The translations under genes were made by a program, and so were the position numbers. The notes under the pieces are model-generated. The model did not search any database and was not told where the DNA came from. It worked only from the letters and a program-made list of their open reading frames with translations. A stretch of 40,308 nt of DNA from Piscirickettsia salmonis LF-89 = ATCC VR-1361 (GTDB lineage: Bacteria > Pseudomonadota > Gammaproteobacteria > Piscirickettsiales > Piscirickettsiaceae): NCBI RefSeq assembly GCF_000297215.2, contig NZ_AMFF02000118.1:1-40308 (forward strand). Direction: 5' to 3'. This document shows positions 7,824 through 16,539 of this stretch, piece by piece. Numbering within the stretch: position 1 is the first letter of the stretch; each line of letters starts with the position of its first letter.

Positions 7824-8513
7824 ATGAATAGGCAATTATCAGACCTCATACCAGCTCTTTTATTATTAGGATTGAGTTGTAGCTATGCGAATACAATTAA
7901 ATTTAATGCGAGTGAATGGCCTCCCTATACGAGCAAATATGCCCCTGGCTTTGGTAAAGTAAGTATTAAAGTTAAAGAAACACTGAAAAAAATGGGGATG
8001 AATGCTAAAATCCAATTTATGAGCTGGGAGCGTGTGATTAAGTTTAGTGATGGTGCGGTGGCATTTTTCCCCTCCTATGGCTGTAAAGCACGTAAAGGTA
8101 TAGCATCATTGCCGATTGGTTCTAGTTCACTTGGTTTTGCTGAGCGCCCAGCAGATAAGGTGCAGTGGACACGTTTAGCAGATTTGAGCGGTTATCGTAT
8201 TGGTGTGGTTAAAGGTTATTATAACAGTGAAGCTTTTGACTGGGCTTTAGCACAAGGATTACTGTCTGTGATTGACTTTCCGGATGACGCTGCAACTATT
8301 GATGCGCTGGCCGCTAAAAAAATTGATTTGGCGGTGATAGACCCGAGTGTCTTGGCTCGGTTACAAAAAGAAAATAATAGCTTGTTAATTAATAAGTTGG
8401 TTATGAACTCACGCTTATTAGAAACTAAAATTCCCTTATATGTATGTTTTCGCGATAACTTTAAAGGTAAAGGGCTATTACGTTTATTTAATCAAGCACT
8501 TTCAGGCTCCTAA
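7824..8513 (+). CDS. Periplasmic solute-binding protein, family 3-like
   Basis: The 229-residue product begins with a signal peptide (MNRQLSDLIPALLLLGLSCSYA, cleavage likely before NTIKF). It then shows the bilobal family 3 binding-protein pattern: FNASEWPPYTS near the N-terminus, SWERVI, LADLSGYRIGVVKGYYNS in lobe 2, and a C-terminal IPLYVCF strand. The Arg normally gripping an amino acid carboxylate is not clearly placed, so the ligand is unknown. No ABC permease or ATPase genes are adjacent, so this is an orphan binding or sensory protein. GAGGA (7810-7814) precedes the ATG at 9 bases. Confidence 0.8.
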   Translation: MNRQLSDLIPALLLLGLSCSYANTIKFNASEWPPYTSKYAPGFGKVSIKVKETLKKMGMNAKIQFMSWERVIKFSDGAVAFFPSYGCKARKGIASLPIGSSSLGFAERPADKVQWTRLADLSGYRIGVVKGYYNSEAFDWALAQGLLSVIDFPDDAATIDALAAKKIDLAVIDPSVLARLQKENNSLLINKLVMNSRLLETKIPLYVCFRDNFKGKGLLRLFNQALSGS

Positions 8514-8611
8514 GTCAGTCCTGCTCGCTTTTCAGGTGGGTTTAGTAGGTGAGTTTAGTGCTGAATTTAATGAGTTAGTTTTACCTTAGGTTATCTAGGT
8601 TGTTTTTCTAG

Positions 8612-8640
8612 TTGAGGTTTTTGCTTAGCTTCGGTATAAT
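8612..8640 (+). promoter_or_regulatory. Sigma70 promoter of the rpsF operon
   Basis: TTGAGG (8612-8617), 17-base spacer, perfect TATAAT (8635-8640). Predicted transcript start near 8647, leaving about a 70-base leader before rpsF. Confidence 0.7.
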
Positions 8641-8655
8641 CTGTGCTCTTAATGA

Positions 8656-8699
8656 GGCCTCCTTGCCTTATTACGTTTAATGTAAAAGGCTTTTAGCCA
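8656..8699 (+). promoter_or_regulatory. Candidate S6:S18-responsive leader structure
   Basis: In the rpsF leader, GCCTTATTAC (8665-8674) pairs with GTAAAAGGC (8682-8690), 9 pairs with one bulged A and a 7-base loop. GGC (8656-8658) can pair with GCC (8696-8698) around it. Many bacterial rpsF leaders bind the S6:S18 complex through a hairpin element. I cannot confirm the consensus bulge, so this is a placement-based guess. Confidence 0.3.
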
Positions 8700-8715
8700 T
8701 AAGGAGTATCAAAAA

Positions 8716-9042
8716 ATGCGTCACTATGAAGTCGTATTTATGGTTCACCCAGATCAGAGTGAACAGGTCCCTTCTATGCTTGAGCGCTATCGTGCAAACA
8801 TAGAAACAACGCATCAAGGTAAAATTCATCGCCTTGAAGATTGGGGACGTCGTCAGCTTGCTTATCCTATTAACAAGCTACACAAAGCCCACTACGTGTT
8901 GATGAACATTGAGTGTGGTGAAGAAGCTCGTATCGAGCTTGAAGATGCATTTCGTTATAATGATGCGGTATTACGTCATCTTATTCTTCGCCGTGAAAAT
9001 GCAATCACTGAGCCTTCTCTGTTAGCGAAAGCTGAAGACTAA
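8716..9042 (+). CDS. rpsF: 30S ribosomal protein S6
   Basis: Small-subunit protein that pairs with S18 on the platform. The 108-residue sequence has the family start [19 protein letters not shown], the [11 protein letters not shown] signature and RRENAI near the end. AAGGAG (8700-8705) precedes the ATG. It leads the operon rpsF-rpsR-rplI. The priB gene that lies between rpsF and rpsR in enterobacteria is absent; only 49 bases separate rpsF from the rpsR start. Confidence 0.98.
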   Translation: MRHYEVVFMVHPDQSEQVPSMLERYRANIETTHQGKIHRLEDWGRRQLAYPINKLHKAHYVLMNIECGEEARIELEDAFRYNDAVLRHLILRRENAITEPSLLAKAED

Positions 9043-9091
9043 AGAAGATTAACCCAGACTGAATGTTTTTTTACTTAAGGAGATGATCCAG

Positions 9092-9319
9092 ATGTCATTT
9101 AATTATCGTCGTCGTAAGTTCTGCCGCTTCACAGCAGAAGATATCAAAGAAATTGATTATAAAGATACTGTAATGTTGCGTAACTATGTGACTGAAAGTG
9201 GCAAAATCGTGCCTAGTCGTATCACCGGTACGCGTGCGCGTTATCAGCGTCAATTGGCAACAGCAATTAAGCGTGCACGTTTTGTTGCCCTATTGCCATA
9301 TACTGATCGTCATCAGTAA
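9092..9319 (+). CDS. rpsR: 30S ribosomal protein S18
   Basis: Platform protein partner of S6. Start ATG 9092 is chosen over the in-frame ATG 9083 because TAAGGAGA (9076-9083) is correctly spaced for 9092 and overlaps 9083; this gives the typical [13 protein letters not shown] start and 75 residues. The C-terminal block is basic ([27 protein letters not shown]). Twelve bases separate its stop from rplI. Confidence 0.97.
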   Translation: MSFNYRRRKFCRFTAEDIKEIDYKDTVMLRNYVTESGKIVPSRITGTRARYQRQLATAIKRARFVALLPYTDRHQ

Positions 9320-9330
9320 GGAGCGCCTAC

Positions 9331-9783
9331 ATGCAAATTATCTTAAAAGAAAAAGTCCGTAATTTAGGTGATCTTGGCGAGCAAGTGGTTGTCAAGTCAG
9401 GCTATGCGCGTAACTTTTTAATTCCTACAGGTAAAGCCGTTCCTGCAACCGCCGCTAACTTGAAAGAGTTTGAAGCGCGTCGTGCAGAAATCGAGCGCTT
9501 AGCCCAAGAGAAGCTGGCGGAAGCACAAAAGTGTGCAACAACAGTAACTGAGCTTGCAGTAATTACGGTTGCTGCAAAAGCAGGTGATGAAGGTAAGCTG
9601 TTCGGTTCGATCGGTACTGCAGATATTGCGGTTGCTTTGGCTGAAAAAGGTATTGAAATTTCACGCCAAGATATTCGTTTATCTGAAAGTTCAATTCGCC
9701 AAGTTGGTGAATATGACGTTGAGCTACACTTGCACAGTGACGTTGAGGTGACTGTAAAAGTGGATGTCGTTGCAGCAAGCTAA
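9331..9783 (+). CDS. rplI: 50S ribosomal protein L9
   Basis: Binds 23S rRNA near the L1 arm. The 150-residue product shows the family signature [30 protein letters not shown].. at the N-terminus, a charged connecting helix (residues ~45-75) and the C-terminal domain with [18 protein letters not shown] (9318-9323) precedes the ATG by 7 bases. It is the last gene of the ribosomal operon, followed by a hairpin. Confidence 0.98.
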   Translation: MQIILKEKVRNLGDLGEQVVVKSGYARNFLIPTGKAVPATAANLKEFEARRAEIERLAQEKLAEAQKCATTVTELAVITVAAKAGDEGKLFGSIGTADIAVALAEKGIEISRQDIRLSESSIRQVGEYDVELHLHSDVEVTVKVDVVAAS

Positions 9784-9844
9784 GAGGCTGCTTTGATATA
9801 GATAGCGCTAAGCGTTACACACATACATTACGCTAAGAAACATT

Positions 9845-9866
9845 AGGCCCATGATTGGGCCTCTTG
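9845..9866 (+). terminator. Hairpin terminator after rplI
   Basis: AGGCCC (9845-9850) and GGGCCT (9857-9862) form a perfect 6-bp GC-rich stem with loop ATGATT, followed by CTTGTGT. The T tract is broken, so termination may be partial. Confidence 0.5.
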
Positions 9867-9977
9867 TGTAGTTAAGGCATGTTAATAATAATATAGTTTA
9901 AGCTAACGGAACAAACAGAGATAACGCCTGGATCAAAGAGCAAGAATCAAGACGAATAGAATATATTTAAAAGTGCC

Positions 9978-9986
9978 TGATATAAT
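9978..9986 (+). promoter_or_regulatory. Extended -10 promoter abutting dnaB
   Basis: TGATATAAT is a perfect extended -10 (TG at 9978-9979, TATAAT at 9981-9986). There is no good -35 around 9958. The expected transcript start, about 7 bases beyond the -10, falls on the second ATG of dnaB (9993), suggesting a leaderless message. Confidence 0.4.
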
Positions 9987-9989
9987 GCA

Positions 9990-11414
9990 ATGATGAAAGC
10001 GAAACAAAAATTAAAAAAATACCCATCTAAATCTCAGTCTGCAGCGTTAGAAGTGGCTGACTTAAAGGTGCCACCTCATTCTATCGAGGCTGAGCAGTCT
10101 GTTTTAGGGGGGTTGTTATTGGATCAGGGAGCCTGGGATAAGGTTGTGAGTCTTGTGGCTGCTGGGGATTTTTACCGACCAGAGCACCGCTTTATTTTTG
10201 AAGAGATTCAGAGTTTAACTGATCTTAACCAGCCAATTGATGTGATTACGGTATCTGACGCCTTAGAATCTAAAGGTGAGTTAGAAAAAAATGGTGGTTT
10301 AGCTTACTTGGGAGAGTTGGCAAAAAATACACCAAGTACGGTAAATATTACGCATTATGCGCATATTGTTCACGAACGAGCAGTATTGCGAAAACTGATT
10401 GAAGTGGCCAATGGCATTGCAGATAGTGCTTTTTTGCCCGAAGGGCGCAGTAGTGATGAATTGCTGGATGAGGCGGAGAGTAAAGTCTTTGCAATTGCCG
10501 AATCAGGGGCTAAAGAGCAGACCGGCCCTGAGTCGATTCGTAGTATTTTTCCAAATGTCCTAGATCGTATTGATGAGTTATTTCATTCAGGGAATGCGAT
10601 TACTGGTGTTTCTTCTGGTTTTGATGATTTAGATAAAATGACTTTAGGGCTGCAAGCGTCGGATTTGGTGATCGTTGCTGGACGACCGTCGATGGGTAAG
10701 ACGACGTTTGCGATGAATATTGCCGAATATGCCGCGCTTCACCATGATAAGCCCGTGTTGGTTTTTAGTATGGAAATGCCGTCTGAATCATTAATTTTTC
10801 GTGTATTGTCTTCGCAAGGGCGTATTGATCAAAGTAAGTTGCGTTCGGGGCAGCTGGAAGATGAAGATTGGCCAAAATTAACCAATGCGATGACGATGCT
10901 TAATGAGCGTAATAATTTATTTATTGATGATCAAGGGAGCTTAAGTCCTGCAGAATTGCGTGCACGTGCGCGTCGCCTAGCACGTGAGCAAGGAGGCTTG
11001 AGCATGATTATTATTGATTATTTACAGTTGATGCAAGTGCCTGGTGAGGATAATCGAACGGCGGAAATCTCGGTGATTTCACGCTCATTAAAAGCATTAG
11101 CAAAAGAATTAAATGTACCGGTGATTGCGCTTTCCCAGCTTAATCGAAGTTTGGAGCAGCGTGCAGATAAACGTCCTGTGATGAGTGACCTGCGTGAGTC
11201 AGGCGCGATAGAGCAAGATGCCGACTTGATTATGTTTGTATACCGTGATGAAGTGTATAATCCAGAGAGTCAAGATAAAGGGATTGCTGAGATTATTATC
11301 GGTAAACAAAGGAATGGACCGATTGGCACTGTGCGTTTAACCTTTCAAGGTCGTTATACGCGCTTTGATAATTATTCGCCCTTAAATGAAGAAGGCTTTG
11401 AAGCGTATCAATAA
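9990..11414 (+). CDS. dnaB: Replicative DNA helicase DnaB
   Basis: Hexameric 5'-3' helicase of the replication fork. The N-terminal domain begins at LKVPPHSIEAEQSVLGGLLLD. The RecA-like domain has Walker A GRPSMGKTTFAMN, VFSMEMPSE (H1a), the Walker B region IIIDYLQLM, and the C-terminal ADLIMFVYRDEVYN block. The 474-residue length is normal. Two adjacent ATGs at 9990 and 9993 have no Shine-Dalgarno, and a TGATATAAT lies immediately upstream. No intein is present in the Walker A region, where DnaB inteins often insert. It is followed by alr, an order common in gammaproteobacteria. Confidence 0.97.
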   Translation: MMKAKQKLKKYPSKSQSAALEVADLKVPPHSIEAEQSVLGGLLLDQGAWDKVVSLVAAGDFYRPEHRFIFEEIQSLTDLNQPIDVITVSDALESKGELEKNGGLAYLGELAKNTPSTVNITHYAHIVHERAVLRKLIEVANGIADSAFLPEGRSSDELLDEAESKVFAIAESGAKEQTGPESIRSIFPNVLDRIDELFHSGNAITGVSSGFDDLDKMTLGLQASDLVIVAGRPSMGKTTFAMNIAEYAALHHDKPVLVFSMEMPSESLIFRVLSSQGRIDQSKLRSGQLEDEDWPKLTNAMTMLNERNNLFIDDQGSLSPAELRARARRLAREQGGLSMIIIDYLQLMQVPGEDNRTAEISVISRSLKALAKELNVPVIALSQLNRSLEQRADKRPVMSDLRESGAIEQDADLIMFVYRDEVYNPESQDKGIAEIIIGKQRNGPIGTVRLTFQGRYTRFDNYSPLNEEGFEAYQ

Positions 11415-11446
11415 TGAATAAGAACGCTTAAGGAGAGAGGAAGCCT

Positions 11447-12544
11447 ATGGGGCGAGCAACACGTGTGTTATTAAGTCGGTCTGCATTATTGCATAACTTA
11501 AAGAAAGTCCGTGAAAAAGCGCCGGATAGTAAAATTTTAGCCATGGTTAAAGCCTATGGTTATGGGCATAGTTTTGAAGTTGCAAAATATTTAGATAAAA
11601 AAGTCGATGGTTTTGGTGTTGCTGCGATTGAAGAGGCGATACGGCTGCGAGAGCAAGGCATTTGCTCACCGATTGTGTTGATGGAAGGTGTGTTTAGTCC
11701 TGAAGAGCTCAGGCTGGTTGAAAACTATAATTTTAGCATCGTTATTCACTGTCAAGAGCAAGTCGATTGGTTGCGCCATCATGCTCTAGTTGCAAAGCCA
11801 GTTGATGTTTGGTTAAAGCTTGATACCGGAATGGGGCGACTGGGTTTTGATTGTACATCAGGAAAGTGCTTGGACTATTTAAGTGCTATTTATTTAAGTT
11901 TAAAGAAAAGTAATAAGGTAGGGCAGCTGGGGCTAATGAGTCACTTTGCTTGTGCTGATGAACCTTACCATCAATTAAATAGCAGGCAAATTTCGGCTTT
12001 TCAGCAAGTAAGAAAAAAATTTCCTGGTCCATATTCTTGTGTGAATTCTGCTGCAATTTTTAATTTTAGTTATGAACGGTATGATTGGGTGCGTCCGGGG
12101 ATTATGTTGTATGGTATTTCACCATTTGCTGATAAAAACGGGGTGGATTTTGAGTTACAACCGGTGATGCATGTGGTTTCTCGGTTAATCAGCGTAAAGC
12201 AGTTGCGTCAAGGCGAGAGTGTTGGTTATGGGGCAACTTGGCAGTGTCCTGAAGATATGCAAGTCGGTATTCTTTCTTTAGGTTATGGGGATGGTTATCC
12301 AAGGCTTGCTCCAAGTGGCACGCCATTTTTGGTTCGAGGTCAGCGCTGTGCGTTGATTGGGCGCGTTTCTATGGATATGGTTGCGATTGACTTAAGAAGG
12401 TGTCCAGATGCAGGTGTTGGAGAAGCTGTGACGGTATGGGGGCAGGATTTACCTGTTGAAGAGATAGCGCGTCATGTCGGAACGATTGCTTATGAGTTAA
12501 TTTGTAATATGCCACTGCGTGCACCTTATATATGGCAAGAATAG
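11447..12544 (+). CDS. alr: Alanine racemase
   Basis: PLP enzyme making D-Ala for peptidoglycan. The PLP Lys lies in MVKAYGYGH near the N-terminus; the catalytic Tyr is in GESVGYGATW. Also visible are KLDTGMGRLGF, LMSHFACAD, RPGIMLYGI, LGYGDGYPR and SMDMVAIDL. The 365-residue length is standard. A strong AAGGAGAGAGG (11429-11439) precedes the ATG. It lies 32 bases after dnaB and is probably co-transcribed with it. Convergent with the glucosaminidase gene 24 bases downstream. Confidence 0.96.
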   Translation: MGRATRVLLSRSALLHNLKKVREKAPDSKILAMVKAYGYGHSFEVAKYLDKKVDGFGVAAIEEAIRLREQGICSPIVLMEGVFSPEELRLVENYNFSIVIHCQEQVDWLRHHALVAKPVDVWLKLDTGMGRLGFDCTSGKCLDYLSAIYLSLKKSNKVGQLGLMSHFACADEPYHQLNSRQISAFQQVRKKFPGPYSCVNSAAIFNFSYERYDWVRPGIMLYGISPFADKNGVDFELQPVMHVVSRLISVKQLRQGESVGYGATWQCPEDMQVGILSLGYGDGYPRLAPSGTPFLVRGQRCALIGRVSMDMVAIDLRRCPDAGVGEAVTVWGQDLPVEEIARHVGTIAYELICNMPLRAPYIWQE

Positions 12545-12568
12545 GTTAGTTTATTTTAGAGTTAAGAT

Positions 12569-13300
12569 TTAAGCGAACTGAAAAGTGCTTTCTTTTGATA
12601 AATAGCGCGTGATAATTTTTTGAATTAGCTCAACGTATTTAGTTCCTTTAATAGAATAAGCAGTTAAGCCTTCTGCGAGCTTAAAGGCGGATATATCTTG
12701 ATGGTTCGCACGCATGTCTGCACGTAAATCACGCAGTGCTTGATAGGCGTTATGTGTATTTAGTGTATGTATGTAGGCACGAACTGATGCGGTCATTGAT
12801 GAATAGTTGGCAACTTCCCAATGGTTGTTAGCTGGGCGTGCTTTGGGAATAATGCCACATCCTGGATAATGGCAGCGCATGCCGAAAAAATTATTGCCTT
12901 CTATAGCAAAGCGTGAGCGTCCCCAATTTGATTCGTTAATCGCTTGTGCGCTAATGAGAGCGTTTGGAATAATATCAACACGTTTTAATAACGCGCTGAA
13001 GTCGTGTGGGTGTTTAAAGTGTAGGTTGTTAAGCTTGTATTGTTTAGCTAGCGCTTGAAGTTGAGTGATTTCCTGCTTTGATAAGCTTTTTTTCTGTATT
13101 AAGCTAAGAATATGTTGGCGTTTTTGTAGAATCATTTGATTAATTGTGTTTTCGCTTTGGGTGATTTTTATTATAAATTCTTGCTTGATTGATTGTATGT
13201 TTTGTGAATAGGCTGTATTTATCTGTGTTTTGGATATTGGTGCTGACAATAAGGGTTGTTGAGCAAGATAGGCAGTGGTAATAACAGCAAGGCTTAGCAT
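12569..13300 (-). CDS. Bax-like glucosaminidase-domain protein
   Basis: Resembles E. coli Bax and the glucosaminidase (FlgJ-type) hydrolase fold that cleaves peptidoglycan glycan. Residues 1-20 are a signal peptide or N-terminal anchor, followed by a Gln/Lys-rich helical region (about 25-90). The hydrolase domain contains the catalytic Glu in ALISAQAINESNWGRS, GNNFFGMRC, and YSSMTASVRAYIHTLNTH. The product is 243 aa, slightly shorter than E. coli Bax. AAGGAT lies upstream of the ATG at 13300. Likely periplasmic; whether it is a lytic enzyme here is inferred from the family. Confidence 0.85.
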   Translation of the reverse strand: MLSLAVITTAYLAQQPLLSAPISKTQINTAYSQNIQSIKQEFIIKITQSENTINQMILQKRQHILSLIQKKSLSKQEITQLQALAKQYKLNNLHFKHPHDFSALLKRVDIIPNALISAQAINESNWGRSRFAIEGNNFFGMRCHYPGCGIIPKARPANNHWEVANYSSMTASVRAYIHTLNTHNAYQALRDLRADMRANHQDISAFKLAEGLTAYSIKGTKYVELIQKIITRYLSKESTFQFA

Positions 13301-13413
13301 GATATAATCGATCCTTGTGGGTAGGGTTGGTATTTTACCATGACTGTGGATTTTACCTTGATGATAATTTTAATTTAACTATATAAAAAATAGCTTAGAA
13401 GGCCAAGCATAGT

Positions 13414-14784
13414 ATGAGCAAGCAAAAAAACCAATATGTTTGTAGTGATTGTGGCGGTATTGCAAAAAAATGGTTAGGTCAGTGTCCACATTGCCAGCAA
13501 TGGAATAGCTTAAGTGAAGTAAAAGAAGTGCTACCAAATCGGCCAGGACGTAGTCAGCGTTTTGCAGGCTTTGCTGGTATTGATGCACCTAAAGTGAAGC
13601 GTTTAAGTGAAATCACACCGGAACAAATCAGTCGCCAGCCTGTTGGAATTTGTGAATTTGATCGGGTGCTTGGTGGAGGGTTAGTCCATGGGGCGGTCAT
13701 TTTATTAGGGGGTGATCCTGGAATCGGTAAATCAACGCTATTATTACAGACTTCTGTAAATTGTACACAGTTTGGTAAGGTGCTTTATGTCACGGGTGAA
13801 GAATCGCTTGAGCAAGTGACTTTAAGGTCAAAACGTTTGGGATTGTCTCAGGACGTTGATTTGAGATTGTTAGCAGAAACTCAAGTTGAACGTATTTTAA
13901 AGGCGGCGGAAATAGAGCAGCCAAAAGTGCTTATTGTCGATTCGATTCAAACAATTTTCACTGAAAGTCTACAGTCGGCTCCTGGAGGTGTGGCACAAGT
14001 TAGAGAAAGTGCGGCAATATTGACGCAATTTGCAAAACGTACTGGGACGTGTTTATTTTTAGTGGGTCATGTGACTAAAGAAGGGGTGCTTGCCGGTCCT
14101 CGGGTATTAGAGCATATGGTTGATACTGTGCTTTATTTTGAAGGTGAGCAAGACAGTCGCTTTCGCTTATTACGGGCGGTTAAAAATCGTTTTGGTGCGG
14201 CGAATGAATTGGGTATTTTTGCCATGACAGAAACTGGGCTTAAGACAGTCAGTAACCCTTCAGCAATTTTTTTATCACGCTATGAAGACTTGCAGCCAGG
14301 GAGTGTGGTGATGGTTGCTTGGGAAGGAACACGTCCGTTATTAGTTGAAGTACAGGCTTTAGTTGATGAATCCCATTCGCCAAATCCAAGGCGAATTGCA
14401 GTTGGCTTAGATCAGCAGCGTTTAGCTATGCTACTAGCCGTATTAAATCGCCATGGTGGTATTGCCAGTTATGACCAGGATGTATTTATTAATGTGGTTG
14501 GAGGGATGAAAATTACTGAAACTGCAGCGGATTTAGCCTTATTGCTTGCCTGTGTTTCTAGTTTGCGGGGAAAAGCGTTGTCACAGGAGCTGATTATTTT
14601 TGGTGAAATTGGCTTATCTGGGGAAATTCGCCCAGTGCAACGAGGACTAGAGCGAATTAAAGAAGCCGTCAAACATGGTTTTACACAAGCAATTGTACCT
14701 CTTGCAAACTGTCCTAAACAAAAAATCAACGGTATTGAAATTGTCGGTGTTAAGCATTTGGAAGATGCTCTGGCTACACTATAA
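13414..14784 (+). CDS. radA: DNA repair protein RadA
   Basis: Branch-migration helicase acting with RecA in recombination. The N-terminal zinc finger uses Cys 10, 13, 24 and 27 (CSDC..CPHC). Walker A GGDPGIGKSTLL lies at residues 99-110, the RadA-specific KNRFGAANELG follows, and the C-terminal third is a Lon-protease-like domain without a catalytic dyad in this family. The length of 456 matches E. coli RadA. Divergent from the glucosaminidase gene with 113 bases between starts. The stop lies inside a long inverted repeat. Confidence 0.97.
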   Translation: MSKQKNQYVCSDCGGIAKKWLGQCPHCQQWNSLSEVKEVLPNRPGRSQRFAGFAGIDAPKVKRLSEITPEQISRQPVGICEFDRVLGGGLVHGAVILLGGDPGIGKSTLLLQTSVNCTQFGKVLYVTGEESLEQVTLRSKRLGLSQDVDLRLLAETQVERILKAAEIEQPKVLIVDSIQTIFTESLQSAPGGVAQVRESAAILTQFAKRTGTCLFLVGHVTKEGVLAGPRVLEHMVDTVLYFEGEQDSRFRLLRAVKNRFGAANELGIFAMTETGLKTVSNPSAIFLSRYEDLQPGSVVMVAWEGTRPLLVEVQALVDESHSPNPRRIAVGLDQQRLAMLLAVLNRHGGIASYDQDVFINVVGGMKITETAADLALLLACVSSLRGKALSQELIIFGEIGLSGEIRPVQRGLERIKEAVKHGFTQAIVPLANCPKQKINGIEIVGVKHLEDALATL

Positions 14785-14807
14785 TTAATGATAGAATTAA
14801 TTATAGT
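14778..14807. terminator. 12-bp perfect inverted repeat overlapping the radA stop
   Basis: ACTATAATTAAT (14778-14789) and ATTAATTATAGT (14796-14807) pair over 12 bases with loop GATAGA. The stem is AT-rich and followed by TTAATTAATATTTG on the plus strand. It is the likely end of the radA transcript, although the T run is interrupted. Confidence 0.45.
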
Positions 14808-14886
14808 TTAATTAATATTTGCCTTGGATCTTGGATCTTAGATTTTGGGTTTTAGGTTTTTATATTTGCTATTAGTGAGGGAAGTA

Positions 14887-15375
14887 ATGAACAGAGGATG
14901 TTTGCAAGGTAGTAGTTTAATTATTATTAGCATATTTTTAGTTGGCTGTGCCCAGAACTTTAGCCGTCAAGAAGTCGGAGCTGCGACTGGGGCTGTTGTT
15001 GGCGGTGTTGCTGGCCAGCTGTTTGGTAAAGGCAGTGGTCGAGTTGCAATGGCCATTGGTGGTGCTGTTTTGGGTGGATTAATTGGTTCTAAAATCGGTC
15101 AATCGATGGATCAGCAGGATAAAATAAAGCTAAACCAGAGTTTAGAAAAGGTAAAAACAGGGCAAGTGACACGTTGGCGTAATCCAGATACAGGCAATAG
15201 TTATAGTGTTGAGGCAGTGCGTACTTACCAGCGTTACAATAAGCAAGAGCGTCGCCAGCAATATTGTCGGGAATTTCAGCAAAAGGCGATGATTGCAGGG
15301 CAGAAGCAAGAGATTTACGGCACTGCATGCCGGCAAGCGGATGGTCGTTGGCAAGTCGTTTCAACAGAAAAATAA
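14887..15375 (+). CDS. Outer-membrane lipoprotein, 17-kDa surface antigen/glycine-zipper type
   Basis: ATG 14887 is chosen over the upstream in-frame start at 14845 because GAGGGAAG (14877-14884) precedes it and it yields a proper lipoprotein signal ending in the lipobox LVGC, with Cys about residue 21 as the lipidated residue. The next 70 residues form a glycine-zipper 2TM segment (GAATGAVVGGVAGQLFGKGSG..AIGGAVLGGLIGSKIG). The C-terminal domain contains CREFQQKAMIAGQ..YGTACRQADGRWQ, as in the Rickettsia 17-kDa antigen family. Envelope location and structural role are family inference. Confidence 0.85.
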   Translation: MNRGCLQGSSLIIISIFLVGCAQNFSRQEVGAATGAVVGGVAGQLFGKGSGRVAMAIGGAVLGGLIGSKIGQSMDQQDKIKLNQSLEKVKTGQVTRWRNPDTGNSYSVEAVRTYQRYNKQERRQQYCREFQQKAMIAGQKQEIYGTACRQADGRWQVVSTEK

Positions 15376-15666
15376 TAATTAGATTATGGCTACATTATAA
15401 AAGTAGCAGTGAATTTATTTTAATTGTATTTACTGTTAATTGATATTTAAAAGACGGTAATAATAAAAAAATATTGAGTTTTATGGTGAATATGTTATTT
15501 ATTTTAGATGCTAAAATGGAATCGATTCTTGAAATAAGAGGAGTGTAACTTTAAAGGTAAAGCGTGATTGCTGATTTATTAATTGGGCTGTTTTTTGGCA
15601 GCTAGCAGCTTAAACTGAGTTAATTTTCTAACTGCAGATTATTATTAAATAATTGTATGAATTTTG
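15376..15666. other. AT-rich intergenic region, no gene seen
   Basis: About 290 bases without a credible gene. A small hairpin GCTAC/GTAGC (15389-15393 with 15403-15407) follows the lipoprotein gene and a 10-bp palindrome GAATCGATTC lies at 15519-15528. Neither could be assigned a role. Minus-strand frames here run into the HU-like gene and look like shadows. Confidence 0.4.
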
Positions 15667-15695
15667 TTGCATTTGTATGGAAAATGACTTATAAA
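15667..15695 (+). promoter_or_regulatory. Sigma70 promoter of the HU-like gene
   Basis: TTGCAT (15667-15672), 17-base spacer, TATAAA (15690-15695). The start of transcription would be near 15702, 28 bases before the ATG. Confidence 0.6.
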
Positions 15696-15729
15696 TCTTA
15701 GGACAAGTAAATAATGAAAGGGTATTGTG

Positions 15730-16113
15730 ATGCCAAGAAAAAAAGCAGCCGCAACAAAACCAGCAGCACCTGCTGCTAGCCGTAAGGCAAAGTTCTCTGC
15801 AATTACAGAACGTATGACTAAAATCCAAGTCGTTAACAGCATTGCTGAGGAGACGGGGTTGCCGAAAAAAGATGTGTTGCAAGTTTTCGAAAGCTTACGC
15901 ATTTTGATTTCTCGCCATATGAAAAAGCGTGGTTCTGGTGAGTTTACTATTCCAGAAGTGGGTGTAAAAATCCGTCGTTCTAAGAAGGCTGCAACAAAAG
16001 CACGTACGATTATCAGTCCATTTAATGGTGAGGAAATTCACGTTCCAGCGAAGCCTGCCCGCACGACTGTGAAGGTTACAGCGCTTAAAGCATTAAAAGA
16101 GACTGTACTTTAA
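15730..16113 (+). CDS. HU-family DNA-binding protein with basic Ala/Lys-rich tail
   Basis: ATG 15730 follows AAAGGG (15717-15722); a GTG at 15727 is directly adjacent. The 127-residue protein starts with a 25-residue Lys/Ala/Pro-rich arm (MPRKKAAATKPAAPAASRKA), followed by an HU/IHF fold: helices ITERMTKIQVVNSIAEETGLPKKDVLQVFESLRILISRHM, then the beta arm GSGEFTIPEVGVKIRRSKKAATKAR. The canonical HU arm Pro is not obvious, so it is a divergent HU-like protein rather than HupA/HupB. Probably a nucleoid protein. It stands alone with its own promoter and a strong terminator. Confidence 0.85.
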   Translation: MPRKKAAATKPAAPAASRKAKFSAITERMTKIQVVNSIAEETGLPKKDVLQVFESLRILISRHMKKRGSGEFTIPEVGVKIRRSKKAATKARTIISPFNGEEIHVPAKPARTTVKVTALKALKETVL

Positions 16114-16142
16114 GCAATTAAAGTCACTGCTTTTTATATGAT

Positions 16143-16170
16143 GAGCACTCATGGGTGCTCTTTTTTATTT
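16143..16170 (+). terminator. Rho-independent terminator of the HU-like gene
   Basis: GAGCAC (16143-16148) and GTGCTC (16155-16160) form a perfect stem, loop TCATGG, followed directly by TTTTTTATTT. Confidence 0.9.
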
Positions 16171-16328
16171 GTATATATTAATTAAAACTCAGAAACTAAT
16201 TTAAATGAATGGAGCTGGCTCTTTTTGCTTGAGAGCTGGGAAATAGGAATATGGTTTTAATGTTTAGCTAAAATAAAGATAATTGGATAAATTTGTGTAA
16301 ACGATAATCTCAGGACAAGAGATAAGGA

Positions 16329-16413
<85 letters not shown>

Positions 16414-16455
16414 ACTTGGCTATACTGCTAGGCTTACGCCCTGCAACGAGGACCT

Positions 16456-16483
16456 ATTATGCGGATTTTGAAATAGAAGTCAA
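16456..16483 (-). promoter_or_regulatory. Promoter of tRNA-Leu
   Basis: On the minus strand TTGACT (16483-16478), 16-base spacer, CATAAT (16461-16456), about 40 bases before the mature tRNA 5' end. Confidence 0.6.
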
Positions 16484-16539
16484 CAACTTTATAATGTATT
16501 TGGAAATTTTTTTAGTTTTTTAGTGAGTTGATAAAAACA

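Noticed and set aside
15628-15902. Minus-strand frames of about 85 codons across the HU-like promoter
   Set aside because: They overlap the HU-like gene and its promoter on the opposite strand and show no family features; they are shadows.
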